From positions 26,018 through 90,017 of the forward strand of contig JASJDN010000002.1 in assembly GCA_030065205.1 (NCBI GenBank): a stretch of 64,000 nt of DNA, read 5' to 3'. The translations under genes were made by a program, and so were the position numbers. Position 1 is the stretch's first letter. Each line of letters opens with the position of its first letter. Shown here one piece after another: positions 27,885 through 35,559 of this stretch. The stretch is from Crocosphaera sp. GTDB taxonomy: Bacteria; Cyanobacteriota; Cyanobacteriia; Cyanobacteriales; Microcystaceae. Below the pieces are notes generated by a model. It did not search any database. It worked only from the letters and a program-made list of their open reading frames with translations, and was not told the origin of the DNA.

Positions 27885-27914
27885 ACAATATAACTCTTAT
27901 TAGGAGGTCATAGA

Positions 27915-28376
27915 ATGAACAAAAGTAACAATCAAAAAACAACCCTTTGTCCTAGTTCTAATCGACCCGATTTACCGAACAGTATTGTCTTCGGTATTAT
28001 CAATGGAACAGTGGACAAACCCCAGGTTACTTATCTCAAAAAACCTCAACCTGTTACAGAAGAATTAATGGCACTTGCTGCCCCTGTAACCCCCGCAGAA
28101 GTGTTTAGAACAGCTACCACCTGTGCTACTAACAAATGTCTTCATTTTGACGGGAATAACTGTCGTTTAGCACAGCGAGTTGTAGACCAATTTCCTGTGG
28201 TTGAAGATAAGTTACCGGCTTGTTCTATCCGAAGAGATTGTCGCTGGTTTCAACAGGAAGGAAAGTCCGCTTGTATGCGTTGTCCTCAAGTCATTACTGA
28301 TAATTACAACGCTTCAGAATTAGTTCGTAAAGTATCAATGCCCACCGCCATTGGAGAAAAGAAAAATGTCCGTTGA
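27915..28376 (+). CDS. Eight-cysteine accessory protein of the peptide locus
   Basis: 153 residues; strong ribosome site (AGGAGG) before the ATG. Cysteines at 12, 70, 75, 83, 103, 109, 120 and 123 give a C-x4-C-x7-C-x19-C-x5-C-x10-C-x2-C cluster, suited to an iron-sulfur cluster or zinc. No signal peptide or membrane segment, so it is cytoplasmic. Its last 11 bases overlap the start of the first Nif11 precursor, so translation is coupled. Spliceotide systems need a partner protein (PlpY/PcpY) beside the radical SAM enzyme; this could be such a partner, an electron donor or a precursor-binding protein. I do not recognise the family. Confidence 0.7.
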   Translation: MNKSNNQKTTLCPSSNRPDLPNSIVFGIINGTVDKPQVTYLKKPQPVTEELMALAAPVTPAEVFRTATTCATNKCLHFDGNNCRLAQRVVDQFPVVEDKLPACSIRRDCRWFQQEGKSACMRCPQVITDNYNASELVRKVSMPTAIGEKKNVR

Positions 28377-28719
28377 AAATGTCAAAGCTTTTTACCAAAG
28401 ATTGGCACAAGATGAGCAATTTCGTTCTGAATTGTCCGAAGTAAACAGTAAAGAAGAGTGTAGTCAATTAGTACAAGAAGCTGGCTATGATTTTACTCAA
28501 GAAGAATTTGAAAATTACACCTCTGACCTATTAGAATCTAGTTTCAATAAAGGTGAATTAAGTGACCTTAACGAAAAAGAACTAGAAACAGTTTTTGGAG
28601 GAATTAGTGGCGCAATAGCCTCGCCTCCTATTCAAGCCCTGTATGGTGTTATTTGGCCATGGCCGCCTAAAGATCCTCAACCTCTTTATGGTGTCATTCA
28701 AGACCCAGAACTTCTTTGA
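28366..28719 (+). CDS. Nif11-leader precursor with two X-Tyr-Gly sites (putative spliceotide)
   Basis: 117 residues from ATG 28366, aligned with its two paralogues; GGAGAAAAG lies just upstream. Residues 1-79 are a Nif11-type leader (MSVENVKAFYQRLAQDEQFR...) ending ETVFGG. The 38-residue core carries ALYGVI (Tyr93-Gly94) and PLYGVI (Tyr108-Gly109), embedded in proline-rich sequence. In spliceotide systems (PlpA with PlpX) the Tyr in an X-Tyr-Gly site loses a tyramine unit and X becomes an alpha-keto-beta-amino acid. Here both X residues would be Leu. Nif11 leaders are peptide leaders; the name does not imply nitrogen fixation. Confidence 0.85.
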   Translation: MSVENVKAFYQRLAQDEQFRSELSEVNSKEECSQLVQEAGYDFTQEEFENYTSDLLESSFNKGELSDLNEKELETVFGGISGAIASPPIQALYGVIWPWPPKDPQPLYGVIQDPELL

Positions 28720-28756
28720 TAAGTCATAATTTCAGCAATAATTGAGGAGTAATCAA

Positions 28757-29122
28757 ATGTCTCTAGAAAGTGTCAAGTCTTTTTACCAAAGATTAGCTAA
28801 AGATGAGGAATTCCGTTCTCAACTGGAAGGGTTAGAAACTTCAGAAGAGTCTAGTCAACTATTACAGCAAGCTGGCTACAATTTCACTCAAGAAGAATTT
28901 GAAAGTTATACAGCCGAATTACTCGAATCTAATCTAGATGAGAGTGACTTAAAAGACCTCAACGAACAAGAATTAGAAGTGGTATTTGGTGGAATGACCT
29001 CATCTCCTCCTATTCAAGCTCTTTATGGAGTTATCGTTATCAGCCCTTCTTTTCCTGGTCCAATGCCTTTTCCTGGACCCATTCCTTTCCCTGGAAAAAG
29101 CACCGCTAACCCCCCTAATTAA
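28757..29122 (+). CDS. Nif11-leader precursor with one X-Tyr-Gly site (putative spliceotide)
   Basis: 121 residues from ATG 28757, preceded by GAGGAG; an in-frame TTG at 28742 is less likely because paralogues start MSLE. The leader ends EVVFGG at 79. The core contains ALYGVI (Tyr90-Gly91) within the same SPPIQALYGVI block as the first precursor. It continues into a proline-glycine repeat with FPG three times (FPGPMPFPGPIPFPG). The shared block followed by a different tail suggests recombination among core segments. A terminator-like hairpin begins inside the last codons. Confidence 0.85.
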   Translation: MSLESVKSFYQRLAKDEEFRSQLEGLETSEESSQLLQQAGYNFTQEEFESYTAELLESNLDESDLKDLNEQELEVVFGGMTSSPPIQALYGVIVISPSFPGPMPFPGPIPFPGKSTANPPN

Positions 29123-29143
29123 ACCTATAGTTTAAGGGGTTTT
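29112..29143 (+). terminator. Partial terminator after the second Nif11 precursor
   Basis: CCCCTAATTAAAC / GTTTAAGGGG stem and TTTT, overlapping the stop codon. A second hairpin (TTTTAGCTATTAAG / TTGATAGCTAAAA) follows at about 29151-29188. Both would lower read-through into downstream genes. Confidence 0.65.
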
Positions 29144-29243
29144 GATTAGGTTTTAGCTATTAAGAATATACCCTTGATAGCTAAAATTCAACAAAAAATT
29201 ACGTCGCCAACATCTGTTAACTTAAACAAAAATCATAGCAATT

Positions 29244-29573
29244 ATGTCTCTTGAAAATGTCAAAGCCTTTTATCAAAGATTAGCCCAAGATGAGCAGTTT
29301 CGCTCTGAACTATCTAAGGTAAAAAGTAAAGCAGAATGTAGTCAGTTAGTCCAACAAGCTGGCTACAATTTCACCCAAGAAGAGTTTGAGAATTACACTT
29401 CTGAACTCTTAGAATCTAGTTTTAATCAAGGCGAATTAAACAACGTCAATGAAAAAGAACTAGAAGCGGTTTTTGGAGGAGCAATTAAGCCCTACATCCC
29501 ACCAGAGCTATGGCCTATAAAATTGCCGGCTTACGGAATTCCGCCTATGCCTATGGATATTTTAGAATACTAA
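29244..29573 (+). CDS. Nif11-leader precursor with one X-Tyr-Gly site (putative spliceotide)
   Basis: 109 residues. The leader is very close to that of the first precursor and ends EAVFGG at 79. The 30-residue core is distinct: IPPELWPIKLPAYGIPPMP, with Tyr97-Gly98 in the sequence PAYG. X would be Ala here, not Leu. The core is rich in proline and ends DILEY. Ala versus Leu at the X position across the precursors would give different beta-amino acids from one enzyme. A long hairpin terminator separates it from the maturase gene. Confidence 0.85.
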   Translation: MSLENVKAFYQRLAQDEQFRSELSKVKSKAECSQLVQQAGYNFTQEEFENYTSELLESSFNQGELNNVNEKELEAVFGGAIKPYIPPELWPIKLPAYGIPPMPMDILEY

Positions 29574-29580
29574 AATATTT

Positions 29581-29644
29581 AGGTTTGTTGTTAAGATTTA
29601 GCCATAATCTAAATAGTCTTAAATATAACAACAAACCTTTTTTT
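29581..29644 (+). terminator. Strong hairpin terminator between precursors and maturase
   Basis: AGGTTTGTTGTT at 29581-29592 pairs with AACAACAAACCT at 29627-29638, with further pairing inside, then seven T. It should make precursor mRNA far more abundant than maturase mRNA. Confidence 0.85.
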
Positions 29645-29697
29645 CACATTCATTAAGACACCTTTAAAGTTTATTTCAAGAATTCAAAGAAAAGATC

Positions 29698-30960
29698 ATG
29701 GCAGAATATCGTCGAATCAGTTACGCTGTATGGGAAATTACCCTTAAATGTAACCTTGCTTGTCAACATTGTGGTTCTCGCGCTGGAAATAATAGAACAC
29801 AAGAACTTTCAACGGAAGAAGCCCTCAATTTAGTGCAACAAATGGCTGAGGTTGGTATCAAGGAAGTTACCCTAATTGGTGGGGAAGCCTTTTTACGTTC
29901 CGACTGGTTAGAAATTGCTGAAGCTATCACCAAAGCGGGTATGGTTTGTGGTATGACAACCGGCGGTTATGGTATTACTTTAGATACGGCTCGTCGCATG
30001 AAAAAAGCGGGAATTAAAGTGGTTTCTGTCTCGGTTGACGGGTTAGAAGAAACCCACGACTATCAACGGGGAAAACCGGGGGCTTGGCAATGGGCTTTTA
30101 AAACCATGAAAAACCTCAAAGAAGCCGGCATTACTTTTGGTTGCAATACCCAAATCAATCGTCTTTCTGCACCAGAATTTCCCTTACTTTATGAACGTCT
30201 TCGGGATGCAGGAATTTCTGCTTGGCAAATTCAATTAACCGTTCCTATGGGGCGGGCTGCTGATAATAATCACATCCTTTTACAGCCGTATGAATTGTTA
30301 GATGTTTACCCCATGATTGCTAAGGTAGCACAACGAGCAAAACAAGAAGGGGTGAGGGTTCAAGCAGGTAATAATATTGGCTATTATGGACCCTATGAAA
30401 GATTATTCCGTGGGGGTGAAGCTTGGTCTTTTTGGCAAGGTTGCGGTGCTGGACTTTCTACGTTAGGAATTGAAGCAGATGGTGCTATTAAAGGCTGTCC
30501 TTCTTTGCCTACTTCTGCTTATACCGGGGGTAATATTCGTGATTATTCTTTGAGAACTATTATTGAAGAAACAGAAGAATTGCGGTTTAATTTAGGGGCG
30601 GGAACCCCTCAAGGAACAGACCATCTTTGGGGTTTCTGTAAGACTTGTGAATTTGCAGAATTATGTCGCGGCGGTTGCAGTTGGACGGCTCATGTTTTCT
30701 TCGATAAAAGAGGTAATAATCCCTATTGTCATCATCGAGCTTTGACACAGAAAAAACAGGGCATTCGTGAAGAGTTTGCTTTAAAATATCACGCTAAAGG
30801 TAATCCTTTTGATAATGGTGTGTTTGAGTTAACTGAACACCCTTTTAATAGTCCTTTACCTGAAGATGAATTAAGCTTTACGGCTGATAAGATTCAATGG
30901 CCAGCTAGTTGGGAACTCGAGCAAGAGAAACCTTTATCATTAGTGGGTGCTAATCATTAA
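29698..30960 (+). CDS. SPASM radical SAM maturase for Nif11 peptides, putative splicease
   Basis: 420 residues. The 4Fe-4S cluster binding the S-adenosylmethionine is held by C18, C22 and C25 (KCNLACQHC). The C-terminal SPASM region has seven cysteines (C249, C267, C314, C317, C323, C327, C344) for auxiliary clusters. It belongs with the Nif11-class peptide maturases and follows three Nif11 precursors with X-Tyr-Gly sites, as in the PlpX/PcpX spliceases that excise tyramine from the backbone. No YcaO, LanM or PatA-like enzyme is present. Predicted product: alpha-keto-beta-amino acids at Leu or Ala. Sactipeptide-type crosslinking is less likely because the cores have almost no Cys. Confidence 0.82.
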   Translation: MAEYRRISYAVWEITLKCNLACQHCGSRAGNNRTQELSTEEALNLVQQMAEVGIKEVTLIGGEAFLRSDWLEIAEAITKAGMVCGMTTGGYGITLDTARRMKKAGIKVVSVSVDGLEETHDYQRGKPGAWQWAFKTMKNLKEAGITFGCNTQINRLSAPEFPLLYERLRDAGISAWQIQLTVPMGRAADNNHILLQPYELLDVYPMIAKVAQRAKQEGVRVQAGNNIGYYGPYERLFRGGEAWSFWQGCGAGLSTLGIEADGAIKGCPSLPTSAYTGGNIRDYSLRTIIEETEELRFNLGAGTPQGTDHLWGFCKTCEFAELCRGGCSWTAHVFFDKRGNNPYCHHRALTQKKQGIREEFALKYHAKGNPFDNGVFELTEHPFNSPLPEDELSFTADKIQWPASWELEQEKPLSLVGANH

Positions 30961-30978
30961 TTTTGAGGATAATTAATC

Positions 30979-31134
30979 ATGGAAAAGAATTTAATTGAGT
31001 CTAATACAGAACAAAATCAACCCATTTTACCCCGTTCGGCTTGGAGTAGTAATGTAGCTCATTTACGAGCTTTATTTAGAGCAAAAAAGGCTTTAGATAG
31101 AATTGAAAGAGAAGCAGGAATAATTAATGAATAA
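30979..31134 (+). CDS. 51-residue protein following the maturase
   Basis: Starts 18 bases after the maturase stop, with GAGGATAATTAATC before the ATG, so it is in the same operon. It is hydrophilic, with Leu/Arg/Ala helices at the end (AHLRALFRAKKALDRIEREAG). No GG site, signal peptide or Cys. In PlpX/PlpY-type systems a small partner works with the splicease; this and the eight-cysteine protein are the two candidates here. It is too short for a standard ORF cut-off. Family not recognised. Confidence 0.65.
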   Translation: MEKNLIESNTEQNQPILPRSAWSSNVAHLRALFRAKKALDRIEREAGIINE

Positions 31135-31189
31135 AGTACATCTTTGCTTAATGTAATAAGTTATTCTATTTGTTCATTTTTTCCCAATA

Positions 31190-31224
31190 GACTCAAGGTT
31201 AACCTTGAGTCTTATTTTATTTTT
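31190..31224 (+). terminator. Terminator of the maturase operon
   Basis: GACTCAAGGTTAACCTTGAGTC, a perfect palindrome at 31190-31211, followed by a T-rich run. The rest of the gap 31135-31461 is very AT-rich and must hold the promoter of the next peptide gene. Confidence 0.85.
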
Positions 31225-31461
31225 AAAGCTAAAAAGAGATAATTGATTTACTTTTTTCCTGCTATTAATATATATTCTAACAATCTAAGGTGTCAATTTA
31301 TCAAAAAGGATAAAATTATCATATTTTCAAGAATAAAAAATACATTTATTTGTATTTATTATTTCTTTTTTAAAACCTTAAAAAGATTGCTATATAAAAT
31401 AATATTTTTATAATAGAAGAATCAAACAAATTCAACAAATTGCTTAGGAGAAAATTTCAAA

Positions 31462-31671
31462 ATGGCTAACATTACCATCTCTAATTTAAACCTTGATTCA
31501 GAAAACTACTTAGAAGAACTGTCTTCTGAGACTGAGATTAACTACATTACTGGAGGAAGTCCCTGGGGTGGTTTCTTAGCCGGTTTAGGGGTTGGTGGAC
31601 TTGCTGGTGGACTAGTGGGTTTTGGTATTGGTGTAGCTGTCAGTTATTACGCTTTCTACAAAACTCCCTAA
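31462..31671 (+). CDS. GG-leader glycine-zipper peptide, bacteriocin-like
   Basis: 69 residues with AGGAGA before the ATG. The leader (residues 1-32) ends NYITGG. The core is GSPWGG-like, then a membrane-length glycine zipper with GVGGLAGGLVGFGIGVAV, ending SYYAFYKTP. GxxxG-rich cores of this kind are typical of class II bacteriocins that insert in membranes. The leader belongs to a third type, distinct from Nif11 and from the LIxESVxNA type, and resembles that at 33004. Export by the locus C39 transporter is the natural inference. Confidence 0.78.
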   Translation: MANITISNLNLDSENYLEELSSETEINYITGGSPWGGFLAGLGVGGLAGGLVGFGIGVAVSYYAFYKTP

Positions 31672-31846
31672 AATTCTCTAAGTTCAATGCAATACTGCTC
31701 GATTAAGAAAAATGTAGTTTTGGGTTAGACTAGGGCTAAGGCTAAGCATTTCAATGAAAATTTAGTTCTGAGTTAACCAAACCACAGCATTTTCCATACT
31801 CTCTGAGCAGTATTGAACATAAAACTTATCGTTAAGATTAATACAT

Positions 31847-31884
31847 AGTAAACTGCTAAAAATATAGATTCTTAGCAGTTTACT
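31847..31884. terminator. Bidirectional hairpin terminator
   Basis: AGTAAACTGCTAA and TTAGCAGTTTACT, 13-bp perfect arms, between the convergent peptide gene and PPIase gene. A longer imperfect inverted repeat (CAATACTGCTC / GAGCAGTATTG) spans about 31688-31818. Confidence 0.75.
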
Positions 31885-31905
31885 TTGATATTAAGTCTAA
31901 TTTTT

Positions 31906-32652
31906 CTACATTTTTGCTACTGAATCCTCTATTGTTTGAATTTCTTGAAGTTTTCCCTTTAACCATTCAGAAAATAAATCAGCTAATATTTGATAACGTT
32001 TTTTCCCGTCTAGTTTTGGTTCTATTATTTCCTCAACAAAAATTAAATGTACTCCTTGAGATGTTATAACAGGTTTCAATAGTTGAGGTGGGTTTGTAGC
32101 AAAAACTGCCGCAGAAATTTCAGGTTTTAATTCTTGACGTTTAACGCTTCCTAAATATCCCCCTTTCCGTCTTAACTCTTTATCCTGTATATATTGATGG
32201 GCTACTTCCCAAAAACTCATTTCATCTTCATCAATAGCATAATATAATTCCATTGCTAAGTCTTCATCATCTAAGATAACTTCATACATCACGACTTCTG
32301 CATAATTGAGTTGATTTTGATAGAAGTAAGGTTCAATTTTATCAGCAAAAAGATGATTCGCTAACTTTCCAGAAATAATACTAAAATAGAGCATTTCTTC
32401 AAAATCTTCGACAGAAAGTTGATTCCTTTGTAACCATTTATGAGTTGCTTCTGCACTCTCTAGATTATTGACTAAACGAAATTGATCGGCTGCTTGTTGG
32501 AGTTCTTCTGTTTCTACTTTAATCTCTGCAAGTTCTACTTCTTCATTAATAATTTTACGGTTCATCAGTCCTTCTATTACATCCGACATTTTTCCCGATA
32601 GTTTAATCTCTTTGATAATCTCTTCTGAGGTTACGGTGATAGACAATGACAT
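31906..32652 (-). CDS. Parvulin-type peptidylprolyl isomerase
   Basis: 248 residues. A helical N-terminal half resembles SurA/PpiC chaperone regions, followed by a parvulin domain (about 120-215) with GGYLGSVKRQELKPEISAAVF and a final GVHLIFVEE. There is no signal peptide, so it is cytoplasmic or leaves with the exporter. Such genes are frequent beside HlyD/C39 ABC exporters in cyanobacterial peptide loci. All three Nif11 cores are proline-rich, so prolyl isomerisation or chaperoning of the precursors is a reasonable inferred role. Confidence 0.75.
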   Translation of the reverse strand: MSLSITVTSEEIIKEIKLSGKMSDVIEGLMNRKIINEEVELAEIKVETEELQQAADQFRLVNNLESAEATHKWLQRNQLSVEDFEEMLYFSIISGKLANHLFADKIEPYFYQNQLNYAEVVMYEVILDDEDLAMELYYAIDEDEMSFWEVAHQYIQDKELRRKGGYLGSVKRQELKPEISAAVFATNPPQLLKPVITSQGVHLIFVEEIIEPKLDGKKRYQILADLFSEWLKGKLQEIQTIEDSVAKM

Positions 32653-33003
32653 AATATCAATTTAGTTCTATAATATCTATCTTTTTATCATATAGCAAGC
32701 TTACTATATTTGTAAATCAATAATTAAAATACTTTAATCAGAACTAATTGTTTGACTTTTTTCTTAAATTTCAAGTTGAACTTCAATGATTAATCAACAA
32801 GAATAGAGCTTTTCAGATTTAATAATTATTTTGTGGGCAAAGTTGAATTGTAAAATAAGAAATAATTGCTTTACTTATTGAATAAAAAGTAACTATAAAT
32901 CTCTTGAACTTTCTAAAATCGTGAATAATAATATATACAGAGTCAAACAGATTTAGATTAAGACTCAAATCAAAAAACAATTAACTCTTAGAGGACTTAA
33001 AAC

Positions 33004-33231
33004 ATGACTAAACTCATTATCTCTGATCTCGAAAAAAACAACAACAAAAATCAAATTGTTGAGCTTGTTTCCCAAGAACAATTATCTATTGCAGGAGGAG
33101 AAGGACAAGGAAGCACAACAATTAGCGTTACAGAGACAACATCAAATTCATCTGGTGGAACTACAACAACGACTATACATTATCAATGTACGCCCATCGG
33201 TGCAACTGGGACTGCTACAAAGGGAAATTAA
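33004..33231 (+). CDS. GG-leader peptide with Ser/Thr-rich core
   Basis: 75 residues; GAGGACTTAAAAC before the ATG. The leader ends LSIAGG at residue 32, with the same ISxL and Lxx...I-GG pattern as the 31462 peptide. The 43-residue core is dominated by Ser, Thr and Gly (STTISVTETTSNSSGGTTTTT) with a single Cys. No lanthionine synthetase is in the window, so dehydration is not predicted. The 351-base gap upstream (32653-33003) shows no gene; it is AT-rich and holds the promoters for this gene and the divergent PPIase gene. Confidence 0.7.
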   Translation: MTKLIISDLEKNNNKNQIVELVSQEQLSIAGGEGQGSTTISVTETTSNSSGGTTTTTIHYQCTPIGATGTATKGN

Positions 33232-33423
33232 TAGTTTTTATTAATTTCAACCATACCCCGTTTAAGCTAATTTTTGGGGAGCATCCCATTGTTGTAAAAG
33301 CATTATCCAAACTAATGATAACCCAAAGCTTTCAGCACTTCTTAGAAAAGCTAACGTGCAAAATTGCGATGCTTCCAATTTTTTCTAGTAAAAACCGTCA
33401 AACAATACCATCAGGAGCCACAT

Positions 33424-33633
33424 ATGAAAGAAAAACCTACACAAAATCTAAGTCAAACTGATCTTGATGATCTCATCCATGAATCAGTAGAAAATGCAGT
33501 ATCTAGACGACAACCACAATTAGATTTAGATGATCATCTGATAGATATTTCAACCCAAGATGCAAAGAATATTAAAGGAGGTCGTCCAGTTGGACACACT
33601 TGTGGAATGGTATGTGAAGTCAATCTTATGTGA
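33424..33633 (+). CDS. GG-leader peptide precursor 3 (LIxESVxNA leader family), short Cys core
   Basis: 69 residues from ATG 33424, preceded by AGGAG. The leader has DLIHESVENAVSRRQ and ends DAKNIKGG at 53, clearly related to the two precursors at 27341 and 27627 some 6 kb away. The core is only 16 residues (RPVGHTCGMVCEVNLM) with C60 and C64, a CxxxC pair that could form a disulfide or thioether. Its spacing from the maturase suggests it uses only the shared exporter. Confidence 0.75.
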   Translation: MKEKPTQNLSQTDLDDLIHESVENAVSRRQPQLDLDDHLIDISTQDAKNIKGGRPVGHTCGMVCEVNLM

Positions 33634-33696
33634 TACTTCGCACAATGAAATACGTGAAAGCTCAAATGCTATTATTTAATAATATGAACTTCAAGT

Positions 33697-34344
33697 TCAA
33701 TTATTATCAAGATTGTCCCTGAGCCAATTTTTAAAGTTTCTGATTGCTTCGCTTCTACCAAGCTGTTGACTTTGTGCAACAGCTTGATTAATTAATTCTA
33801 TGATAGGAATATTAGGAAAATTTGGACTACTTAAAGACTCAATATATTCTCCTCCTTCTAACACATTAATCTCTAAACCATTCTGAGTATAACGCCAAAG
33901 TTCAGGAACACCCAAAAGTTTATAATTATCTAAACGAGTCCGAGAAGTAATATCAATTTCTATGGCTAAATCTGGGGGAGGATCAACTTCTAAATTAAGT
34001 CGATTTTTGCCAATAACTGCTTGATAGTTTTGAATATAAAAACAAGCATCAGGTTCAACTGCTTGATTCATAAGTTGATTCTTGAATGTTGTTGATCCTA
34101 ACGGTTCAAAATTAATTTTTCGTGCATCTAAGAGTATTTTAATAATATCGCCAATAATTTCTTTATCCTTTTCATGTTCAGGTAAAGGAACCATGATTTC
34201 TAATACTCCGTTACTGTAAGATAATCGAGAAGCACGACTTTCTCCTAATTCTGATAAGATTACCTCGAATTTTTGCCAATTAAGCTCTTTTAAGAGTAAT
34301 TGTTGACCTGGATTTAAGATGATTTGTTCTAAGGCTAATTGCAT
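33697..34344 (-). CDS. Uma2 family restriction-endonuclease-fold protein
   Basis: 215 residues. Uma2 (PF05685) PD-(D/E)xK-like fold: AVEPDACFYI for the first acidic residue, then PPDLAIEIDITSRTRLDNYKLLGVPELWRY. These proteins are numerous in cyanobacteria, and their substrates and roles are not established. Downstream of the peptide precursors but on the other strand. One of five in this window. Confidence 0.85.
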   Translation of the reverse strand: MQLALEQIILNPGQQLLLKELNWQKFEVILSELGESRASRLSYSNGVLEIMVPLPEHEKDKEIIGDIIKILLDARKINFEPLGSTTFKNQLMNQAVEPDACFYIQNYQAVIGKNRLNLEVDPPPDLAIEIDITSRTRLDNYKLLGVPELWRYTQNGLEINVLEGGEYIESLSSPNFPNIPIIELINQAVAQSQQLGRSEAIRNFKNWLRDNLDNN

Positions 34345-34435
34345 AGTATTAGCTGGAAATTTTAATTTCTTAATTTAATTATATCAAAAGAAGAATTTGG
34401 AATCATCATCATTAACAGTAATAATTGATCCAATA

Positions 34436-34543
34436 TATAGCAATTCCCATACTTGTGAGGTACAAAGGTGATCGCTTTGAGGCAGGAGGCAGAGGGCAGG
34501 AGGCAGGAGTTAGGTGTACCTCATGAGTCCGAGAAACGCTATA
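34436..34543. mobile_element. MITE-like element with TATAGC ends
   Basis: TATAGCAATT at the left and a GCTATA end at the right, with an inner inverted pair TGAGGTACA (34456-34464) and TGTACCTCA (34515-34523). Between them is a GGCAGGA-type purine tract. It lies in the 321-base gap between two Uma2 genes; the rest of that gap shows nothing else. Confidence 0.55.
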
Positions 34544-34665
34544 ATATCTTTTTCAAGGAATTCAACGAAATTTGTTTTAAAAAGATTTATAAATCGAACT
34601 AAAGTCTAAATCCTCCGTTTTGTCACTTCTTGAAGGAATAAAGTACACAATCAATAAAAAACAAA

Positions 34666-35379
34666 TTAATCAAGATTAATACCTTGTTGACGTAACTTCT
34701 GCCTTAATTTTTCTAATTCATTTTCAGCATTTTCTGCTCTTTTTTCGGCATTTTCTGCTCTTTCCTCCCCTGTTAAGAGAAGATTTTCAGCTTGATCACA
34801 CCAACGTAACCATGTATTGCTTATACCTTCAAATTCTCCTTCCCAAAAAATTAACCCTAAATCTACTTCTTTTAACCAAGTTTCGTTAGTTTCTTCATAA
34901 TTAAGTCCTGTTAGTTTAAAGATTCTTAAAACTTTTTCCCCTAAATGTTGTTGAGGATCATAAACTATGTAATAAAGCACTCTCATTCGTTGGTAGATTT
35001 TCAGTTTCTCATCTAATTCTCCCCCAACCTTATTAGAAACAATTTCGATGACCACTTCGGGTACTTTACCAAATTCCCATACCATATAACAACGATGATT
35101 TTTTGCCCAGAAATCAGTGGGTATTTGCACATCTAAACTTAAGAAAAAGTCAGGGACAATAGGAGGTTCTTTAATATGATGATAAATCCCTACGTTAGCA
35201 CAAGCTGAAAAAGTGCGCTCTTTTTGAGCCTCATAAAGAATATTAGTTAAAAATCGCTGTTGTTTTTCTGAACCAAAATTGTCCACCGGTATGTCATCCT
35301 CTGTGATCAAATTACTAACATCAGGTTTGGGTGGAAATTCCGTTTGGGGTGCTGCTTGAGTTTTTACTGGTGTTCCCAT
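34666..35379 (-). CDS. Uma2 family restriction-endonuclease-fold protein
   Basis: 237 residues. The fold core includes PDFFLSLDV, VWEFGKVPEVVIEIVSNKVGGELDEKLKIYQRMRVLYYIVYDP and LGLIFWEGEF. The C-terminal 30 residues are a charged coiled coil (ERAENAEKRAENAENELEKLRQKL), common in this branch and probably used for dimerisation. No operon partner except possibly the XisI-like gene upstream. Confidence 0.85.
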   Translation of the reverse strand: MGTPVKTQAAPQTEFPPKPDVSNLITEDDIPVDNFGSEKQQRFLTNILYEAQKERTFSACANVGIYHHIKEPPIVPDFFLSLDVQIPTDFWAKNHRCYMVWEFGKVPEVVIEIVSNKVGGELDEKLKIYQRMRVLYYIVYDPQQHLGEKVLRIFKLTGLNYEETNETWLKEVDLGLIFWEGEFEGISNTWLRWCDQAENLLLTGEERAENAEKRAENAENELEKLRQKLRQQGINLD

Positions 35380-35559
35380 ATTTATCTACTTCCTTAAACC
35401 TTTTTTTCATTTTAACAACGAATCTGGCGTTGCATCGCCAAGGATAAAAATCTTCCCACTAAAGTTTGAAACCTTCATTTTGTAACTTCTTAAAAGGGTC
35501 AAGTACGAAATCAATAATACGACAATTTTATAAAGTTTATAAGAAACCTCACATTAAAA

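Noticed and set aside
28366..29573. Nif11 name read as nitrogen-fixation function
   Set aside because: Nif11 domains are RiPP leaders; no nif gene is in the window.
33186..33461. 91-codon reading frame overlapping two peptide genes
   Set aside because: It runs across the end of one GG-peptide gene and the start of another in a third frame, with no ribosome site; the two GG peptides explain the DNA better.
27341..33633. Cyanobactin, lanthipeptide or sactipeptide cluster
   Set aside because: No PatA/PatG protease, YcaO, LanM or LanB gene is present. The Nif11 cores have no Cys, so thioether crosslinks by the radical SAM enzyme are unlikely.
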